This document shows, piece after piece, positions 27,270-40,012 of a stretch of 64,000 bases of DNA. The translations under genes and the position numbers were made by a program. Position 1 is the stretch's first letter. Each line of letters opens with the position of its first letter. This DNA is from Streptomyces sp. NRRL S-455 (GTDB lineage: Bacteria; Actinomycetota; Actinomycetes; Streptomycetales; Streptomycetaceae), in NCBI RefSeq assembly GCF_000717875.1, contig NZ_JOCT01000004.1, forward strand, positions 682,001 through 746,000, read 5' to 3'. A model generated the notes under the pieces. It searched no databases, was not told where the DNA came from, and was given only the letters and a program-made list of their open reading frames with translations.

Positions 27270-28837
27270 TTGGCCGCCTCCACCTCGGGCTTGGGGTCCT
27301 TCTGCTGTACGTCGGACATGGTCTGCTTGACCGCCGGATCGATGATCTGCGTGACGGGCTTCGGGTAGACGCCCAGGAAGATCAGCAGCACGACCAGCGG
27401 GGCGACGACCACGAGTTCCCGGACCCTGAGGTCCGGCATCGCACTGACCTCCGGTTTCACCGGGCCCGTCATCGTCCGCTGGTAGAGGACGAGGGTGTAG
27501 AGCGCGGCGAGGACGATGCCCAGGGTGGCGATGATGCCGATCACCGGGTAGCGCGTGAACGTGCCGACCAGGACCAGGAACTCACTGACGAACGGCGCGA
27601 GACCCGGCAGGGAGAGGGTGGCGAGGCTGCCGATCAGGAACGTGCCGGCGAGTACCGGCGCGACCTTCTGGACTCCGCCGTAGTCGGCGATGAGCCGCGA
27701 GCCGCGCCGGGAGATCAGGAAACCGGCGACCAGCATCAGCGCGGCCGTCGAGATGCCGTGGTTGACCATGTAGAGCGTCGCGCCGGACTGGCCCTGGCTG
27801 GTCATCGCGAAGATGCCCATGATGATGAAGCCGAAGTGGGAGATCGACGCGTAGGCGATCAGCCTCTTCATGTCGCGCTGGCCGACCGCGAGCAGCGCCC
27901 CGTAGATGATGCTGATCAGCGCCAGGACGACGATCACGGGCGTCGCCCACTTGCTGGCCTCCGGGAAGAGCTGGAGGCAGAAGCGGAGCATCGCGAAGGT
28001 GCCGACCTTGTCGACGACCGCCGTGATGAGCACCGCGACGGGAGCCGTCGACTCCTGCATCGCGTTGGGCAGCCAGGTGTGCAGCGGCCACAGCGGCGCC
28101 TTCACCGCGAAGGCGAAGAAGAAGCCGAGGAACAGCCAGCGTTCGGTGCTGGTCGCCATGTCGAGCGAGCCGCCCGCGCGAGCCTCGGCGATCTCCGTGA
28201 GGGAGAAGGTCCCGGCGACCACGTACAGGCCGATCACCGCGGCCAGCATGATCAGACCGCCGGCCAGGTTGTAGAGGAGGAACTTCACGGCCGCGTACGA
28301 GCGTTGCGTCGCCGCCGCCTCCTCGCCGTGCTCGTGGGCACGGTCCCCGAAGCCGCCGATGAGGAAGTACATCGGGATCAGCATGGCTTCGAAGAAGATG
28401 TAGAAGAGGAAGACGTCGGTGGCCTCGAAGGAGAGGATCACCATCGCCTCGACGGCGAGGATCAGGGCGAAGAAGCCCTGCGTCGGCCGCCACCGGCTGC
28501 TGCCGGTCTCCAGGGGGTCGGCGTCGTGCCAGCCCGCGAGGATGATGAACGGGATCAGCAGGGCCGTGAGCGCGATCAGCGCCACGCCGATGCCGTCCAC
28601 GCCCAGTTCGTAGCGGACGCCGAAGTCCGCGATCCAGGCGTGGGACTCGGTGAGCTGGTAACGGTCGCCGCCCGGGTCGAAGCGGACCAGGACGGTGATC
28701 GCGAGGACGAGCGTGGCGAGCGAGAAGAGCAGCGCCAGCCACTTGGCGGCGGTGCGCCGCGCGGCCGGTACGGCGGCCGTGGCGATCGCCCCGACAGCCG
28801 GGAGGACCGCTGTCGCTGTCAGCAGAGGAAAGGACAT
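27266..28837 (-). CDS. nuoM: NADH-quinone oxidoreductase subunit M
   Basis: 523 residues from ATG 28837, five bases after nuoL. Antiporter-like subunit with F-E-A-M-L-I-P-M-Y containing the conserved helix-5 glutamate, and K-A-P-L-W-P-L-H-T-W-L-P-N-A with the conserved lysine. The segment A-Y-A-S-I-S-H-F-G-F is the diagnostic NuoM/N repeat. It pumps protons within the complex I membrane arm. Confidence 0.97.
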   Translation of the reverse strand: MSFPLLTATAVLPAVGAIATAAVPAARRTAAKWLALLFSLATLVLAITVLVRFDPGGDRYQLTESHAWIADFGVRYELGVDGIGVALIALTALLIPFIILAGWHDADPLETGSSRWRPTQGFFALILAVEAMVILSFEATDVFLFYIFFEAMLIPMYFLIGGFGDRAHEHGEEAAATQRSYAAVKFLLYNLAGGLIMLAAVIGLYVVAGTFSLTEIAEARAGGSLDMATSTERWLFLGFFFAFAVKAPLWPLHTWLPNAMQESTAPVAVLITAVVDKVGTFAMLRFCLQLFPEASKWATPVIVVLALISIIYGALLAVGQRDMKRLIAYASISHFGFIIMGIFAMTSQGQSGATLYMVNHGISTAALMLVAGFLISRRGSRLIADYGGVQKVAPVLAGTFLIGSLATLSLPGLAPFVSEFLVLVGTFTRYPVIGIIATLGIVLAALYTLVLYQRTMTGPVKPEVSAMPDLRVRELVVVAPLVVLLIFLGVYPKPVTQIIDPAVKQTMSDVQQKDPKPEVEAAK

Positions 28838-28842
28838 CGGTA

Positions 28843-30807
28843 TCAGACCGCCCTCATCAGCAGGGTCGCGGCGACGATGAGCGCCGCGCCGCCGAACATC
28901 GAGACCGCGTAGGAGCGGGCGAAGCCGTTCTGCAGCCTGCGCATCCGCCCGGAGAGGCCGCCGACCGAGGCCGCCGTGCCGTTGACGACGCCGTCGACCA
29001 GGGTGTGGTCGACGTAGACCAGGGACCGCGTGAGGTGCTCGCCGCCGCGGACCAGGACGACGTGGTTGAAGTCGTCCTGGAGCAGGTCGCGCCGGGCCGC
29101 CCGGGTGAGCAGCGAGCCGCGCGGGGCGACGGCCGGGACCGGGCGGCGGCCGTACTGGGCCCAGGCGACGGCGACGCCGATGACCATGCACGCGACCGTC
29201 GCGCTCGTGACCGTGGCGGCGCTGAGCGGCGAGTCGCCGTGGCTGTGTCCGGTGATCGGCTCCAGCCAGTGCACGAAGCGGTCGCCGATGCTGAAGACCG
29301 CACCGCCGAAGACCGACCCGACGGCCAGCACGATCATCGGGATCGTCATGACCTTGGGCGACTCGTGGGGATGCGGCGGGGTGTACTCGCCGCGGGTCTC
29401 GGCGGCGGGCTCCGCGCTCGGCTCGGCCGGGGACGGCGTCGGGGCGTTGCGCCAGCGCTCCTCGCCGAAGAACGTCATCAGCATCACGCGCGTCATGTAG
29501 TAGGCGGTGATGGCCGCGCCGAGCAGGGCGCAGGCGCCGAGGATCCAGCCCTCGGTCCCGCCCTTGGCGAACGCCGACTCGATGATCTTGTCCTTGGAGA
29601 AGAAGCCGGACAGGCCCGGGAAGCCGATGATGGCCAGGTAACCGAGGCCGAAGGTGACGAACGTGATCGGCATGTACTTCCGGAGGCCGCCGTACCTCCT
29701 CATGTCCACCTCGTCGTTCATGCCGTGCATGACCGAACCGGCGCCGAGGAACAGCCCGGCCTTGAAGAAGCCGTGCGTCACCAGGTGCATGATCGCGAAG
29801 ACGTAGCCGATCGGGCCGAGGCCCGCGGCCAGCACCATGTAGCCGATCTGCGACATGGTCGAGCCGGCCAGGGCCTTCTTGATGTCGTCCTTCGCGCAAC
29901 CGACGATCGCACCGAAGAGGAGCGTGACGGCGCCGACGATGGTGACGACGAGCTGCGCGTCCGGTGCGCCGTTGAAGATGGCGCCGGAGCGGACGATCAG
30001 GTAGACGCCCGCGGTCACCATCGTCGCGGCGTGGATGAGGGCCGAGACCGGGGTCGGGCCCTCCATCGCGTCCCCGAGCCAGGACTGCAGCGGCACCTGG
30101 GCGGACTTGCCGCAGGCGGCGAGCAGCAGCATCAGGGCGATGGCGGTCAGCTTGTCCTCACCGGCGGCACCGGCGAGCCCGGCCTCCTCGTGGCTGCCGA
30201 GCACCGGCCCGAAGGCGAAGGTGCCGAACCACAGGAACATCAGCATGATCGCGATGGACAGGCCCATGTCGCCGACGCGGTTGACCAGGAAGGCCTTCTT
30301 CGCGGCCGTGGCGGCACTGGGCTTGTGCTGCCAGAAGCCGATCAGCAGGTAGGAGGCGAGACCGACGCCCTCCCAGCCGAGGTACAGCAGCAGGTAGTTG
30401 TCGGCGAGGACGAGGATCAGCATCGCCGCGAGGAACAGGTTCAGGTAGCCGAAGAAGCGGCGGCGCCGCTCGTCGTGCTCCATGTACCCGACCGAGTACA
30501 GGTGGATCAGCGATCCGACGCCCGTGATCAGCAGGACGAACGTCATGGACAGCTGGTCGAGCTGGAAGGCGACATCCGCCTGGAAGCCCTGGACCGGGAC
30601 CCAGCTGAACAGGTGCTGGTTCATCTGACGGTCATCGGCGCCCTTGCCCAGCATGTCGGTGAAGAGCACGACACCGAGGACGAAGGAGACGGCCGCGAGC
30701 AGTGTGCCGATCCAGTGGCCGACGGCGTCCAGCCGGCGTCCGCCGCACAGCAGGACCGCCGCTCCGAGCAGGGGCGCCGCCACCAGCAGCGCAATCAGGT
30801 TCTCCAC
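28843..30807 (-). CDS. nuoL: NADH-quinone oxidoreductase subunit L
   Basis: 654 residues from GTG 30807. The most distal antiporter-like subunit. [16 protein letters not shown] carries the key glutamate and [12 protein letters not shown] the key lysine. The C-terminal part (about 480-654) holds the long lateral helix region and the final anchoring helix. Confidence 0.97.
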   Translation of the reverse strand: MENLIALLVAAPLLGAAVLLCGGRRLDAVGHWIGTLLAAVSFVLGVVLFTDMLGKGADDRQMNQHLFSWVPVQGFQADVAFQLDQLSMTFVLLITGVGSLIHLYSVGYMEHDERRRRFFGYLNLFLAAMLILVLADNYLLLYLGWEGVGLASYLLIGFWQHKPSAATAAKKAFLVNRVGDMGLSIAIMLMFLWFGTFAFGPVLGSHEEAGLAGAAGEDKLTAIALMLLLAACGKSAQVPLQSWLGDAMEGPTPVSALIHAATMVTAGVYLIVRSGAIFNGAPDAQLVVTIVGAVTLLFGAIVGCAKDDIKKALAGSTMSQIGYMVLAAGLGPIGYVFAIMHLVTHGFFKAGLFLGAGSVMHGMNDEVDMRRYGGLRKYMPITFVTFGLGYLAIIGFPGLSGFFSKDKIIESAFAKGGTEGWILGACALLGAAITAYYMTRVMLMTFFGEERWRNAPTPSPAEPSAEPAAETRGEYTPPHPHESPKVMTIPMIVLAVGSVFGGAVFSIGDRFVHWLEPITGHSHGDSPLSAATVTSATVACMVIGVAVAWAQYGRRPVPAVAPRGSLLTRAARRDLLQDDFNHVVLVRGGEHLTRSLVYVDHTLVDGVVNGTAASVGGLSGRMRRLQNGFARSYAVSMFGGAALIVAATLLMRAV

Positions 30808-30822
30808 GATTCTCCCGACCCC

Positions 30823-31122
30823 TTACAGCTTCATCAGGCTGGCGTCGTCGACCGAGGCCGAGTGGCGGGCACGGAACAGGGACACGATGATCGCGAGCCC
30901 GACCACGACCTCCGCGGCGGCGACGACCATCGTGAAGAAGGCGATGATCTGGCCGTCGAGGTTGCCGTGCATCCGGGAGAAGGCGACGAACGCGAGGTTG
31001 CAGGCGTTGAGCATGAGCTCGATGCACATGAACACCACGATCGCGTTGCGCCTGATCAGCACGCCGATGGCGCCGATCGTGAACAACAGGGCCGCGAGAT
31101 AGAGGTAGTTGACCGGGTTCAT
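30823..31122 (-). CDS. nuoK: NADH-quinone oxidoreductase subunit K
   Basis: 99 residues from ATG 31122, overlapping the nuoJ stop (ATGA). Three helices, with the conserved glutamate in [12 protein letters not shown] and a second in [11 protein letters not shown]. Normal length. Confidence 0.97.
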   Translation of the reverse strand: MNPVNYLYLAALLFTIGAIGVLIRRNAIVVFMCIELMLNACNLAFVAFSRMHGNLDGQIIAFFTMVVAAAEVVVGLAIIVSLFRARHSASVDDASLMKL

Positions 31123-31961
31123 TTCGACGCCTCCTCGGGCCTCTTGAACGTGGCCGGCTCGACGGCCTTCCGCTCCAGGCGCTCCTCGGCACGCTGCTCC
31201 AGGGCCCGCAGGTCGTTGAGCGCCTCCTGCGACACGTCCCGGATCTGGCCCCGCTCGCGCAGGGTCTTGCTGACGGTGAGGTCGGAGGGGGTGCCGTCGG
31301 GCAGCAGGCCCGCGATGTCGACCGCGTTGTGCCGGGCGTAGACACCGGGGGCTGGGAGCGGCGGCAGGTACTTGCCTTCGCGCACGCGCTCCTCGGCGAG
31401 TTCGCGCTGCGTCTTGGCGCGCTCGGTGCGCTCGCGGTGGGTGAGCACCATGGCGCCGACGGCGGCCGTGATGAGCAGGGCGCCGGTGATCTCGAACGCG
31501 AACACGTACTTGGTGAAGATGAGGGCGGCGATGCCCTCCACGTTCCCGCCGGCGTTCGCCTGGCCGAGGCCGTTGAACTCTCTCAGGGAGGCGTTGCCGA
31601 TCCCGGCGGTCAGCAGGATGCCGAAGCCGAGGCCGCACAGCGCGGCCAGCCATCGCTGGCCCTTGATGGTCTCCTTCAGGGAGTCCGCCGCGGTGACGCC
31701 GACGAGCATCACCACGAACAGGAACAGCATCATGATCGCGCCGGTGTAGACGACGATCTGCACGACGCCCAGGAAGTAGGCGCCGTTGGCGAGGTAGAAC
31801 ACCGCCAGGACGATCATGGTCCCGGCGAGGCAGAGGGCGCTGTGCACGGCCCTCTTCATGAGGATGGTGCCCAGGGCGCCGATCACCGCGACGGTGCCGA
31901 GGATCCAGAACTGGACGGCCTCTCCGGTGGAGGTGGAGTAGGCGGCGAGCTGGGTGGTCAT
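31119..31961 (-). CDS. nuoJ: NADH-quinone oxidoreductase subunit J
   Basis: 280 residues from ATG 31961, overlapping the nuoI stop (ATGA). Five N-terminal helices, with the conserved [17 protein letters not shown] stretch of helix 3. The C-terminal 100 residues form a charged cytoplasmic tail with coiled-coil-like Glu/Arg runs, longer than in E. coli (184 residues) and common in actinobacteria. Confidence 0.96.
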   Translation of the reverse strand: MTTQLAAYSTSTGEAVQFWILGTVAVIGALGTILMKRAVHSALCLAGTMIVLAVFYLANGAYFLGVVQIVVYTGAIMMLFLFVVMLVGVTAADSLKETIKGQRWLAALCGLGFGILLTAGIGNASLREFNGLGQANAGGNVEGIAALIFTKYVFAFEITGALLITAAVGAMVLTHRERTERAKTQRELAEERVREGKYLPPLPAPGVYARHNAVDIAGLLPDGTPSDLTVSKTLRERGQIRDVSQEALNDLRALEQRAEERLERKAVEPATFKRPEEASK

Positions 31962-32623
31962 CGGCCGATCACCTTCCCCGATGCCGGTTCGGTCCCGCCG
32001 AAGGTCGAGTCGGCCTCCTGCACGACCTCGCCCTTGGAGTGGGCGACCTGCCGCTCGGTACCGGGCGCGGCCTCCGTGACCAGGCCCCGGTAGTAGTCCT
32101 GCTCGTCCATGCCCGGGTAGATGGCGTGGGGCGAGTCGACCATGCCCTCTTCCAGACCCGCGAGCAGTTGCTCCTTGGTGTAGATGAGGTTGGCCCGGCT
32201 GGAGTCGGCCAGCTCGAACTCGTTCGTCATCGTGAGCGCTCGCGTGGGGCAGGCCTCGATGCACAGGCCGCACAGGATGCAGCGGGCGTAGTTGATCTGG
32301 TAGACGCGGCCGTAACGCTCGCCCGGCGAGTAGCGCTCCTCGTCGGTGTTGTCCGCGCCCTCCACGTAGATGGCGTCGGCCGGGCAGGCCCATGCGCACA
32401 GTTCGCAGCCGACGCACTTCTCCAGGCCGTCCGGATGGCGGTTGAGCTGGTGCCGTCCGTGGAAGCGCGGAGCCGTGGTCTTCTGCTGCTCCGGGTACTG
32501 CTCGGTCAGCCGCTTCTTGAACATGGCCTTGAAGGTCACGCCGAAGCCGGCCACGGGGTTCATGAAACCGGGCTTGGTGTCCTTCGGTTCCTCGGCCTGC
32601 GAACGCTCGAGTTCCTCAGCCAT
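31958..32623 (-). CDS. nuoI: NADH-quinone oxidoreductase subunit I
   Basis: 221 residues from ATG 32623, chosen for the perfect ribosome site AAAGGAGG six bases upstream. Two 4Fe-4S motifs are present, [12 protein letters not shown] and [12 protein letters not shown], carrying clusters N6a and N6b that lead electrons to NuoB. The start lies 8 nt inside the nuoH coding end. Confidence 0.97.
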   Translation of the reverse strand: MAEELERSQAEEPKDTKPGFMNPVAGFGVTFKAMFKKRLTEQYPEQQKTTAPRFHGRHQLNRHPDGLEKCVGCELCAWACPADAIYVEGADNTDEERYSPGERYGRVYQINYARCILCGLCIEACPTRALTMTNEFELADSSRANLIYTKEQLLAGLEEGMVDSPHAIYPGMDEQDYYRGLVTEAAPGTERQVAHSKGEVVQEADSTFGGTEPASGKVIGR

Positions 32624-33989
32624 CGGACGCCTCCTTTCCATCCGTAGATCCGCCCAGGGGTCCGTCACTCTGAGTATCGGGGCCGCCACTGACAATCAGC
32701 TCCTTCTCGCCGCGCGAACGGCGTCGCGGAACCGGTGGGAGCTCCTGTCCGGGCAGCGGCGGTACGGGGAATCCGCCCGCCATCGGGTCGAAGGCCGGGG
32801 TCTCGGCCGGCGGTTCGGCCCGCTTCGACTTCTCGCGGAACATGTCGGCGACGAAGGAGAGCAGCAGCAGGGCGAGCACGCCGCCGCCGACGTAGAGGGC
32901 GATGTCGGCGAAGTCGTAGCCCTCGTTCCGGAAGGCCCGGACGGTGGCGACGAGCATCAGCCACACCAGCGAGACCGGGATGAGGACCTTCCAGCCGAGC
33001 TTCATCAGCTGGTCGTAGCGGACGCGCGGGAGGGTGCCGCGGATCCAGATGAACATGAACAGCAGCAGCTGGACCTTGACCGTGAACCAGAGCATCGGCC
33101 ACCAGCCGTGGTTCGCGCCCTCCCAGAAGGTGCTGACCGGCCACGGGGCCCGCCAGCCGCCGAGGAACAGGGTGGTGGCGACGGCCGAGACGGTCACCAT
33201 GTTGACGTACTCGGCGAGCATGAACATCGCGAACTTGATCGACGAGTACTCGGTGTTGAAGCCGCCGACCAGGTCGCCCTCGGACTCCGGCATGTCGAAG
33301 GGGGCGCGGTTGGTCTCGCCGACCATCGTCACGATGTAGAGGATGAAGGAGAGCGGCAACAGGACGATGTACCAGCGGTCGGTCTGCCCCTCGACGATGG
33401 TCGACGTCGACATCGACCCCGAGTACAGGAACACGGAGGCGAACGCGGCGCCCATCGCGATCTCGTAGGAGATCATCTGTGCGCACGACCGCAGACCGCC
33501 CAGCAGCGGGTACGTCGATCCGGAGCTCCAGCCCGCCAGCACGATGCCGTAGATGCCGACCGAGGCGACCGCGAGGAGATAGAGCACGGCGATCGGCAGG
33601 TCGGTGAGCTGCATCGTGGTGCGGTGACCGAAGATCGAGATCTCGTTTCCGGCCGGGCCGAAGGGGATCACCGCGATCGCCATGAAGGCCGGGATGGCCG
33701 CGACGATCGGCGCGAGGACGTACACCACCTTGTCCGCGCGCTTGACGACGACGTCCTCCTTGAGCATCAGCTTGATGCCGTCGGCGAGCGACTGCAGCAT
33801 GCCCCAGGGGCCGTGCCGGTTGGGGCCGATGCGCAGCTGCATCCAGGCGACGACCTTGCGCTCCATGACGATGGAGACCAGCACGGTCACCATCAGGAAG
33901 GCGAAGCAGAACACCGCCTTGATGACGACCAGCCACCACGGGTCGTGGCCGAACATCGAGAGGTCTTCAGCGGCGAGGTACGGGCTCAT
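32616..33989 (-). CDS. nuoH: NADH-quinone oxidoreductase subunit H
   Basis: 457 residues from ATG 33989, overlapping the nuoG stop (ATGA). Eight helices forming the quinone-channel entrance, with conserved [13 protein letters not shown] and [18 protein letters not shown]. The C-terminal 65 residues are a charged Pro/Gly-rich tail absent from the E. coli protein. Confidence 0.97.
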   Translation of the reverse strand: MSPYLAAEDLSMFGHDPWWLVVIKAVFCFAFLMVTVLVSIVMERKVVAWMQLRIGPNRHGPWGMLQSLADGIKLMLKEDVVVKRADKVVYVLAPIVAAIPAFMAIAVIPFGPAGNEISIFGHRTTMQLTDLPIAVLYLLAVASVGIYGIVLAGWSSGSTYPLLGGLRSCAQMISYEIAMGAAFASVFLYSGSMSTSTIVEGQTDRWYIVLLPLSFILYIVTMVGETNRAPFDMPESEGDLVGGFNTEYSSIKFAMFMLAEYVNMVTVSAVATTLFLGGWRAPWPVSTFWEGANHGWWPMLWFTVKVQLLLFMFIWIRGTLPRVRYDQLMKLGWKVLIPVSLVWLMLVATVRAFRNEGYDFADIALYVGGGVLALLLLSFVADMFREKSKRAEPPAETPAFDPMAGGFPVPPLPGQELPPVPRRRSRGEKELIVSGGPDTQSDGPLGGSTDGKEASDG

Positions 33990-36490
33990 GCCTCCACCTC
34001 CTTGGGGGCCTCGCCGGCGAGGGTCGCCGGGCCGATGCGGACGAGGGAGCCGGGCCGCGCCCCGGTGTCGGAGGCGACGCCGCCACCGGTGGAGTTGAGC
34101 GGGAGCCACACCACCCGGTCGGGCATGTCACTGATCTGCAGCGGGAGTTCGACGACCCCCGCGGGGCCGGTGACGGCGAGGAGGTCGCCGTCCTTGACGC
34201 CCGCCTCGGCGGCGGTCGCGGGCGACACGCGGGCGCGAGCGGCGTGCCGTGTCCCGGCGAGTGCTTCGTCGCCCTGCTGGAGGACACCCTGGTCGAGCAG
34301 AAGCCGGTGCCCGGCGAGCACGGCCTCCCCGGCGGCCGGGCGGGGCAGCGCCGCCGCGGTCTCCAGGGGTTCGGTCGCCCTCGGGCCGTCCCAGGCGCCG
34401 AGCCGGTCGATCTCCGCCCGGACGGTGCGCAGGTCCGGGAGTCCGAGGTGGACGTCCATGGCGTCGGCCAGCATCTGCAGTACGCGCGCGTCGGTGGGCG
34501 CGAGGTGGCGGGTCATCTGGTCCGGTTTGAGCGCGGCCTCGAAGAAGCGGACCCGGCCTTCCCAGTTGAGGAAGGTGCCGGCCTTCTCGGCGACCGCGGC
34601 GACGGGCAGGACCACATCGGCCTTGCGGGTGATCTCGCTGGGCCGCAGTTCGAGCGAGACCAGGAAGCCGACCTCGTCGAGGGCCGCACGCGCGCGTGCC
34701 GGGTCGGGCAGGTCGGCGATCTCCACGCCCGCCACCAGCAGGGCCTGGAGCTCACCGGTCGCGGCGGCGTCCACGATCTGGCCGGTGTCGCGGCCGTAGC
34801 GGTGCGGCAGTCCCGCGACGCCCCAGACGGTGGCGACCTCGTCACGCGCGCGGGGGTCGGTGGCGGGACGTCCGCCCGGCAGCAGCGACGGCAGAGCGCC
34901 GGCCTCGATGGCGCCGCGCTCCCCGGCCCGGCGCGGGATCCACACCAGCCGGGCCCCGGTCGCCGAGGCGGTGCGGACGGCGGCGGTGAGTCCGCCGGCC
35001 ACGGCGGCCACCCGCTCGCCGACGACGATCACCGAGCCCTCGGCGCGCAGCGCCTCGGCGGCCAGCGCGCCCTCGTCCTCCAGGCCGACACCGCTCGCGA
35101 GCGCGTCCAGCCACTCGGTCTCGGTGCCGGGAGCCGCCGGCAGCAGCGTCCCGCCGGCCTTCTCCAGACCGCGCGTGGCATGCGTGGCCAGGGAGAACAC
35201 CTTCTGTCCGTGTTTGCGCCAGGCCTTGCGCAGCCGCAGGAAGACGCCGGGCGCCTCCTCCTCCGCCTCGAACCCGACCAGCAGGACGGCGGGTGCCTTC
35301 TCCAGCGCGGTGTACGTGACACCCGTGCCGTCGAGGTCCCGGCCGCGGCCGGCGATCTGGGCGGCGAGGAAGTCGGTCTCCTCGCCGCTGTGCACGCGCG
35401 CCCGGAAGTCGATGTCGTTGGTGTCGAGCGCCACCCGCGCGAACTTGCTGTACGCGTAGGCGTCCTCGACGGTGAGGCGACCGCCGGTGAGGACACCGGT
35501 GCGGCCCCGGGAGGCCAGCAGCCCCTGGGCCGCGATCTGCAGCGCCTCGGGCCAGGAGGCCGGTTCGAGTTCGCCCTCGGCGTTGCGCACCAGGGGCGTC
35601 TGAAGCCGGTCGCGCTGCTGGGCGTACCGGAACGCGAACCGCCCCTTGTCGCAGATCCACTCCTCGTTGACCTCGGGGTCGTCGGCGGCGAGCCGCCGCA
35701 TGACCTTGCCGCGCCGGTGGTCGGTGCGGGTGGCACAGCCGCCGGAGCAGTGCTCGCACACCGACGGGGAGGAGACGAGGTCGAAGGGCCGGGAGCGGAA
35801 TCGGTACGCCGCCGAGGTCAGCGCGCCGACCGGGCAGATCTGGATGGTGTTGCCGGAGAAGTACGACTCGAACGGGTCGCCCTCGCCGGTGCCGACCTGC
35901 TGGAGCGCGCCCCGCTCGATCAGCTCGATCATCGGGTCGCCCGCGACCTGGTTGGAGAACCGGGTGCAGCGGGCGCACAGCACGCACCGCTCACGGTCGA
36001 GCAGCACCTGCGTGGAGATCGGGACGGGCTTCTCGTAGGTCCGCTTGCGGCCGTCGAAGCGGGAGTCGGCGTCGCCGTGCGACATGGCCTGGTTCTGCAG
36101 CGGGCACTCGCCGCCCTTGTCGCAGACCGGGCAGTCCAGCGGGTGGTTGATGAGCAGGAGCTCCATCACACCCTTCTGGGCCTTCTCGGCGACCGGCGAG
36201 GTGAGGTGGGTCTTCACCACCATCCCGTCGGTGCAGGTGATGGTGCAGGAGGCCATGGGCTTGCGCTGGCCCTCGACCTCGACGATGCACTGGCGGCAGG
36301 CGCCGGCCGGGTCGAGGCTGGGGTGGTCGCAGAACCGGGGGATCTCGATGCCGAGCTGCTCGGCGGCCCGGATGACCAGGGTGCCCTTGGGCACGCTGAT
36401 CTCGGCGCCGTCGATCGTCAGCGTCACGAGGTCCTCCGGCGGGACCGCCGCCGCTCCCCCGCCGGAGGGAGAGCTGGTGGTCACGGTCAT
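33986..36490 (-). CDS. nuoG: NADH-quinone oxidoreductase subunit G
   Basis: 834 residues from ATG 36490, overlapping the nuoF stop (ATGA). Cysteines 54, 65, 68 and 82 bind the 2Fe-2S cluster. His116 with Cys120, 123 and 129 form the His-Cys3 4Fe-4S site. Cys168, 171, 174 and 218 hold the next cluster. Cys244, 247, 251 and 279 supply the extra N7-type cluster. The remainder is the molybdopterin-oxidoreductase-like domain without cofactor role in this complex. Confidence 0.97.
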   Translation of the reverse strand: MTVTTSSPSGGGAAAVPPEDLVTLTIDGAEISVPKGTLVIRAAEQLGIEIPRFCDHPSLDPAGACRQCIVEVEGQRKPMASCTITCTDGMVVKTHLTSPVAEKAQKGVMELLLINHPLDCPVCDKGGECPLQNQAMSHGDADSRFDGRKRTYEKPVPISTQVLLDRERCVLCARCTRFSNQVAGDPMIELIERGALQQVGTGEGDPFESYFSGNTIQICPVGALTSAAYRFRSRPFDLVSSPSVCEHCSGGCATRTDHRRGKVMRRLAADDPEVNEEWICDKGRFAFRYAQQRDRLQTPLVRNAEGELEPASWPEALQIAAQGLLASRGRTGVLTGGRLTVEDAYAYSKFARVALDTNDIDFRARVHSGEETDFLAAQIAGRGRDLDGTGVTYTALEKAPAVLLVGFEAEEEAPGVFLRLRKAWRKHGQKVFSLATHATRGLEKAGGTLLPAAPGTETEWLDALASGVGLEDEGALAAEALRAEGSVIVVGERVAAVAGGLTAAVRTASATGARLVWIPRRAGERGAIEAGALPSLLPGGRPATDPRARDEVATVWGVAGLPHRYGRDTGQIVDAAATGELQALLVAGVEIADLPDPARARAALDEVGFLVSLELRPSEITRKADVVLPVAAVAEKAGTFLNWEGRVRFFEAALKPDQMTRHLAPTDARVLQMLADAMDVHLGLPDLRTVRAEIDRLGAWDGPRATEPLETAAALPRPAAGEAVLAGHRLLLDQGVLQQGDEALAGTRHAARARVSPATAAEAGVKDGDLLAVTGPAGVVELPLQISDMPDRVVWLPLNSTGGGVASDTGARPGSLVRIGPATLAGEAPKEVEA

Positions 36491-37833
36491 GCGTTCACCT
36501 CCGTGCGGTCGGCCCAGGCCGTCGACTTGGCCGGGTCGAAGGGACAGCCCCGGCCCGTGATGTGCTGCTCGTACTCCTCGCGGAAGTACTTGAGCGAGGA
36601 GAAGATCGGCGAGGCGGCGCCGTCGCCGAGGGCGCAGAAGGACTTGCCGTTGATGTTGTCGGCGATGTCGTTCAGCTTGTCGAGGTCGGACATCTGTCCC
36701 TTGCCGGCCTCGATGTCGCGCAGCAGCTGCACGAGCCAGTAGGTGCCCTCGCGGCAGGGCGTGCACTTGCCGCAGGACTCGTGGGCGTAGAACTCGGTCC
36801 AGCGCGTGACGGCACGGACCACACAGGTCGTCTCGTCGAAGCACTGGAGTGCTTTGGTGCCGAGCATGGAACCCGCGGCGCCCACTCCTTCGTAATCAAG
36901 GGGGACGTCGAGGTGCTCGTCGGTGAACATCGGGGTCGAGGAGCCGCCCGGCGTCCAGAACTTGAGGCGGTGCCCGGGGCGCATCCCGCCGCTCATCTCC
37001 AGGAGCTGGCGGAGCGTGATCCCGAGCGGCGCCTCGTACTGGCCGGGGCTCGCGACATGGCCGGACAGGGAGTAGAGCGTGAAGCCGGGCGACTTCTCGC
37101 TCCCCATCGACCGGAACCATTCCTTGCCCCGGTGCAGGATCGCGGGAACCGACGCGATCGATTCGACGTTGTTCACCACAGTCGGGCACGCGTAGAGGCC
37201 CGCGACAGCGGGGAAGGGGGGACGGAGCCGTGGTTGACCCCGGCGGCCTTCGAGCGAGTCCAGCAGTGCGGTCTCCTCACCGCAGATGTACGCGCCCGCG
37301 CCCGTGTGCACGGTGATGTCGAGGTCGAGCCCGCTGCCCAGGATGTTCTCGCCGAGGAAGCCGGCCGCGTAGGCCTCGCGTACGGCCGAGTGCAACCGCC
37401 GCAGTACCGGGACGACTTCACCACGCAGGTAGATGAAGGCATGCGACGACCTGATGGCGTAGCACGCGATGATCATGCCCTCGATGAGGCTGTGCGGGTT
37501 CGCGAAGAGGAGCGGGATGTCCTTGCACGTCCCGGGCTCCGACTCGTCGGCGTTGACCACCAGATAGTGCGGCTTGCCGTCCCCCTGGGGAATGAACTGC
37601 CACTTCATCCCGGTGGGGAATCCCGCGCCGCCGCGCCCGCGCAGACCGGAGTCCTTGACGTAGGCGATCACGTCGTCCGGCGTCATGGCGAGCGCCTTGC
37701 GCAGCCCCTCGTAGCCGTCGTGCCTGCGGTACACGTCCAGCGTCCAGGACCTGTCCTCGTCCCAGAAGGCCGACAGCACCGGTGCGAGCAGCTTCTCGGG
37801 GCTCATGTCTTTCAGCTCGGCTGCCAAGGTCAT
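36487..37833 (-). CDS. nuoF: NADH-quinone oxidoreductase subunit F
   Basis: 448 residues from ATG 37833, preferred over GTG 37836 by spacing to GGAGG. The FMN/NADH site is [13 protein letters not shown] (about residues 68-80), and the N3 cluster motif is [13 protein letters not shown], with the fourth cysteine in F-C-A-L-G-D. This subunit oxidises NADH and starts the electron chain. Confidence 0.97.
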   Translation of the reverse strand: MTLAAELKDMSPEKLLAPVLSAFWDEDRSWTLDVYRRHDGYEGLRKALAMTPDDVIAYVKDSGLRGRGGAGFPTGMKWQFIPQGDGKPHYLVVNADESEPGTCKDIPLLFANPHSLIEGMIIACYAIRSSHAFIYLRGEVVPVLRRLHSAVREAYAAGFLGENILGSGLDLDITVHTGAGAYICGEETALLDSLEGRRGQPRLRPPFPAVAGLYACPTVVNNVESIASVPAILHRGKEWFRSMGSEKSPGFTLYSLSGHVASPGQYEAPLGITLRQLLEMSGGMRPGHRLKFWTPGGSSTPMFTDEHLDVPLDYEGVGAAGSMLGTKALQCFDETTCVVRAVTRWTEFYAHESCGKCTPCREGTYWLVQLLRDIEAGKGQMSDLDKLNDIADNINGKSFCALGDGAASPIFSSLKYFREEYEQHITGRGCPFDPAKSTAWADRTEVNA

Positions 37834-38693
37834 CACTCCCCCTCCTCGGCGGTGGGCCCGGCCGGGTGGGACGGATCGGAGGCCGATGTGTCCTGCGGCG
37901 CGTCGTGCGAGCTCAAGTGCTCCGTCGGCGACGGGTCGTGCGGCGCCTCGGTGCGGGCCGGCTCACCGCGCGGATGCACCACGCGGGCGGGAGCGGACTC
38001 CCCCTTGGCGAGCTTCAGGCCGACCAGGGAAGCGGGTCCCGCGCTTCCGCCGGACTCGACGGCCCCGTCCCGCTCGTCGGGGAAACCGGCCAGGACGCGG
38101 GCGGTCTCCTTGAAGGTGCACATCGGCGCCCCGCGCGTGGGCGTGACCGGCCGGCCCGCGCGCAGGTCGTCGACGAGGCGTTTGGCGCCGGCCGGGGTCT
38201 GGTTGTCGAAGAACTCCCAGTTGACCATCACGACCGGCGCGAAGTCGCAGGCCGCGTTGCACTCGATGTGCTCCAGGGTGACCTTGCCGTCGTCGGTGGT
38301 CTCACCGTTGCCGATGCCCAGGTGCTCCTGGAGCTCCTCGAAGATCGCGTCTCCGCCCATCACCGCGCACAGGGTGTTGGTGCACACCCCGACCTGGTAG
38401 TCACCGCTCGGCCGGCGCCGGTACATGGTGTAGAAGGTGGCGACGGCGGTGACCTCGGCCGTGGTCAGACCGAGCATCTCCGCGCAGAACCGCATGCCGG
38501 TGCGCGTGACGTGCCCTTCCTCCGCCTGCACGAGGTGCAGCAGCGGCAGGAGGGCGGACCGGGAGTCCGGGTAGCGGGCGATGACCTCGCGCGCGTCGGT
38601 CTCCAGACGGGCCCGGACGTCGTCCGGGTAGGCGGGTGCGGGCAGTTCGGGCATGCCGAGGCTGACGCCCCGCTCGGAAGACGATGTGGTCAC
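37833..38693 (-). CDS. nuoE: NADH-quinone oxidoreductase subunit E
   Basis: 286 residues from GTG 38693, overlapping the nuoD stop (GTGA). The thioredoxin-like 2Fe-2S domain ends near residue 180 and holds C-T-N-T-L-C and C-N-A-A-C-D-F-A-P. About 90 further residues form an acidic Pro/Ser/His-rich tail not found in the 166-residue E. coli protein. It supports the NADH-binding module with NuoF. Confidence 0.95.
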   Translation of the reverse strand: MTTSSSERGVSLGMPELPAPAYPDDVRARLETDAREVIARYPDSRSALLPLLHLVQAEEGHVTRTGMRFCAEMLGLTTAEVTAVATFYTMYRRRPSGDYQVGVCTNTLCAVMGGDAIFEELQEHLGIGNGETTDDGKVTLEHIECNAACDFAPVVMVNWEFFDNQTPAGAKRLVDDLRAGRPVTPTRGAPMCTFKETARVLAGFPDERDGAVESGGSAGPASLVGLKLAKGESAPARVVHPRGEPARTEAPHDPSPTEHLSSHDAPQDTSASDPSHPAGPTAEEGE

Positions 38694-40012
38694 CGGTCGA
38701 CGCCTCCCATCACGGGGTCGATGGACGCGACGGCGACGATGACGTCGGCGACCTGGCCGCCCTCGCACATCGCCGCCATGGCCTGCAGGTTGGTGAAGGA
38801 CGGGTCGCGGAAGTGGACCCGGTAGGGGCGGGTGCCGCCGTCGGACACGACGTGCACACCGAGTTCGCCCTTGGGCGACTCGACCGCCGCGTACGCCTGT
38901 CCCGGCGGGACGCGGAAGCCCTCGGTGACCAGCTTGAAGTGGTGGATCAGGGCCTCCATGGAGGTGCCCATGATCTTCTTGATGTGGTCCAGGGAGTTGC
39001 CGAGCCCGTCGGGCCCGAGGGCGAGCTGGGCGGGCCAGGCGATCTTCTTGTCGGCGACCATGACCGGGCCGGGCTGCAGCCGGTCCAGGCACTGCTCGAT
39101 GATCCTCAGCGACTGGCGCATCTCCTCCAGCCGGATGAGGAAGCGGCCGTAGGAGTCGCAGGTGTCGGCGGTCGGGACGTCGAAGTCGTACGTCTCGTAG
39201 CCGCAGTACGGCTGCGTCTTGCGCAGGTCGTGCGGCAGGCCGGTGGAGCGCAGGATCGGGCCGGTGGCGCCGAGGGCCATGCAGCCGGCCAGGTCGAGGT
39301 AGCCGACGTCCTGCATGCGGGCCTTGAAGATCGGGTTCCCGGTGGCGAGCTTGTCGTACTCCGGGAGGTTCTTCTTCATCTTCTTCACGAACTCGCGGAT
39401 CTGGTCCACCGCGCCGGGCGGCAGGTCCTGGGCGAGTCCGCCGGGCCGGATGTACGCGTGGTTCATCCGCAGGCCGGTGATCAGCTCGTAGATATCGAGA
39501 ATGAGTTCACGATCACGAAAGCCGTAGATCATGATCGTGGTGGCGCCGAGTTCCATGCCGCCGGTGGCGATGCACACCAGGTGCGACGACAGCCGGTTCA
39601 GCTCCATCAGGAGCACGCGGATGATCGTGGCGCGGTCCGGGATCTGGTCCTCGATGCCGAGGAGCTTCTCGACGCCCAGGCAGTACGCCGTCTCGTTGAA
39701 GAACGGCGTCAGGTAGTCCATGCGCGTCACGAACGTGGTGCCCTGCGTCCACGTCCGGTACTCGAGGTTCTTCTCGATGCCGGTGTGCAGATAACCGATT
39801 CCGCAGCGGGCCTCGGTGACGGTCTCGCCCTCGATCTCCAGGATCAGGCGGAGCACGCCGTGCGTGGACGGGTGCTGCGGCCCCATGTTGACGACGATGC
39901 GCTCGTCGTCGGCGCGGGCCGCGGACTCGACGACCTCGTCCCAGTCCCCGCCGGTGACGGTGTAGACGGTGCCCTCGGTGGTCTCGCGAGGGGAGGCGTG
40001 CGAAGTGCTCAT
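38690..40012 (-). CDS. nuoD: NADH-quinone oxidoreductase subunit D
   Basis: 440 residues from ATG 40012, overlapping the nuoC stop (ATGA). It has the 49-kDa-subunit motif [14 protein letters not shown] with the quinone-site histidine, then [12 protein letters not shown]. Related to NiFe hydrogenase large subunits but without the metal cysteines. It forms the quinone pocket with NuoB. Confidence 0.97.
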   Translation of the reverse strand: MSTSHASPRETTEGTVYTVTGGDWDEVVESAARADDERIVVNMGPQHPSTHGVLRLILEIEGETVTEARCGIGYLHTGIEKNLEYRTWTQGTTFVTRMDYLTPFFNETAYCLGVEKLLGIEDQIPDRATIIRVLLMELNRLSSHLVCIATGGMELGATTIMIYGFRDRELILDIYELITGLRMNHAYIRPGGLAQDLPPGAVDQIREFVKKMKKNLPEYDKLATGNPIFKARMQDVGYLDLAGCMALGATGPILRSTGLPHDLRKTQPYCGYETYDFDVPTADTCDSYGRFLIRLEEMRQSLRIIEQCLDRLQPGPVMVADKKIAWPAQLALGPDGLGNSLDHIKKIMGTSMEALIHHFKLVTEGFRVPPGQAYAAVESPKGELGVHVVSDGGTRPYRVHFRDPSFTNLQAMAAMCEGGQVADVIVAVASIDPVMGGVDR

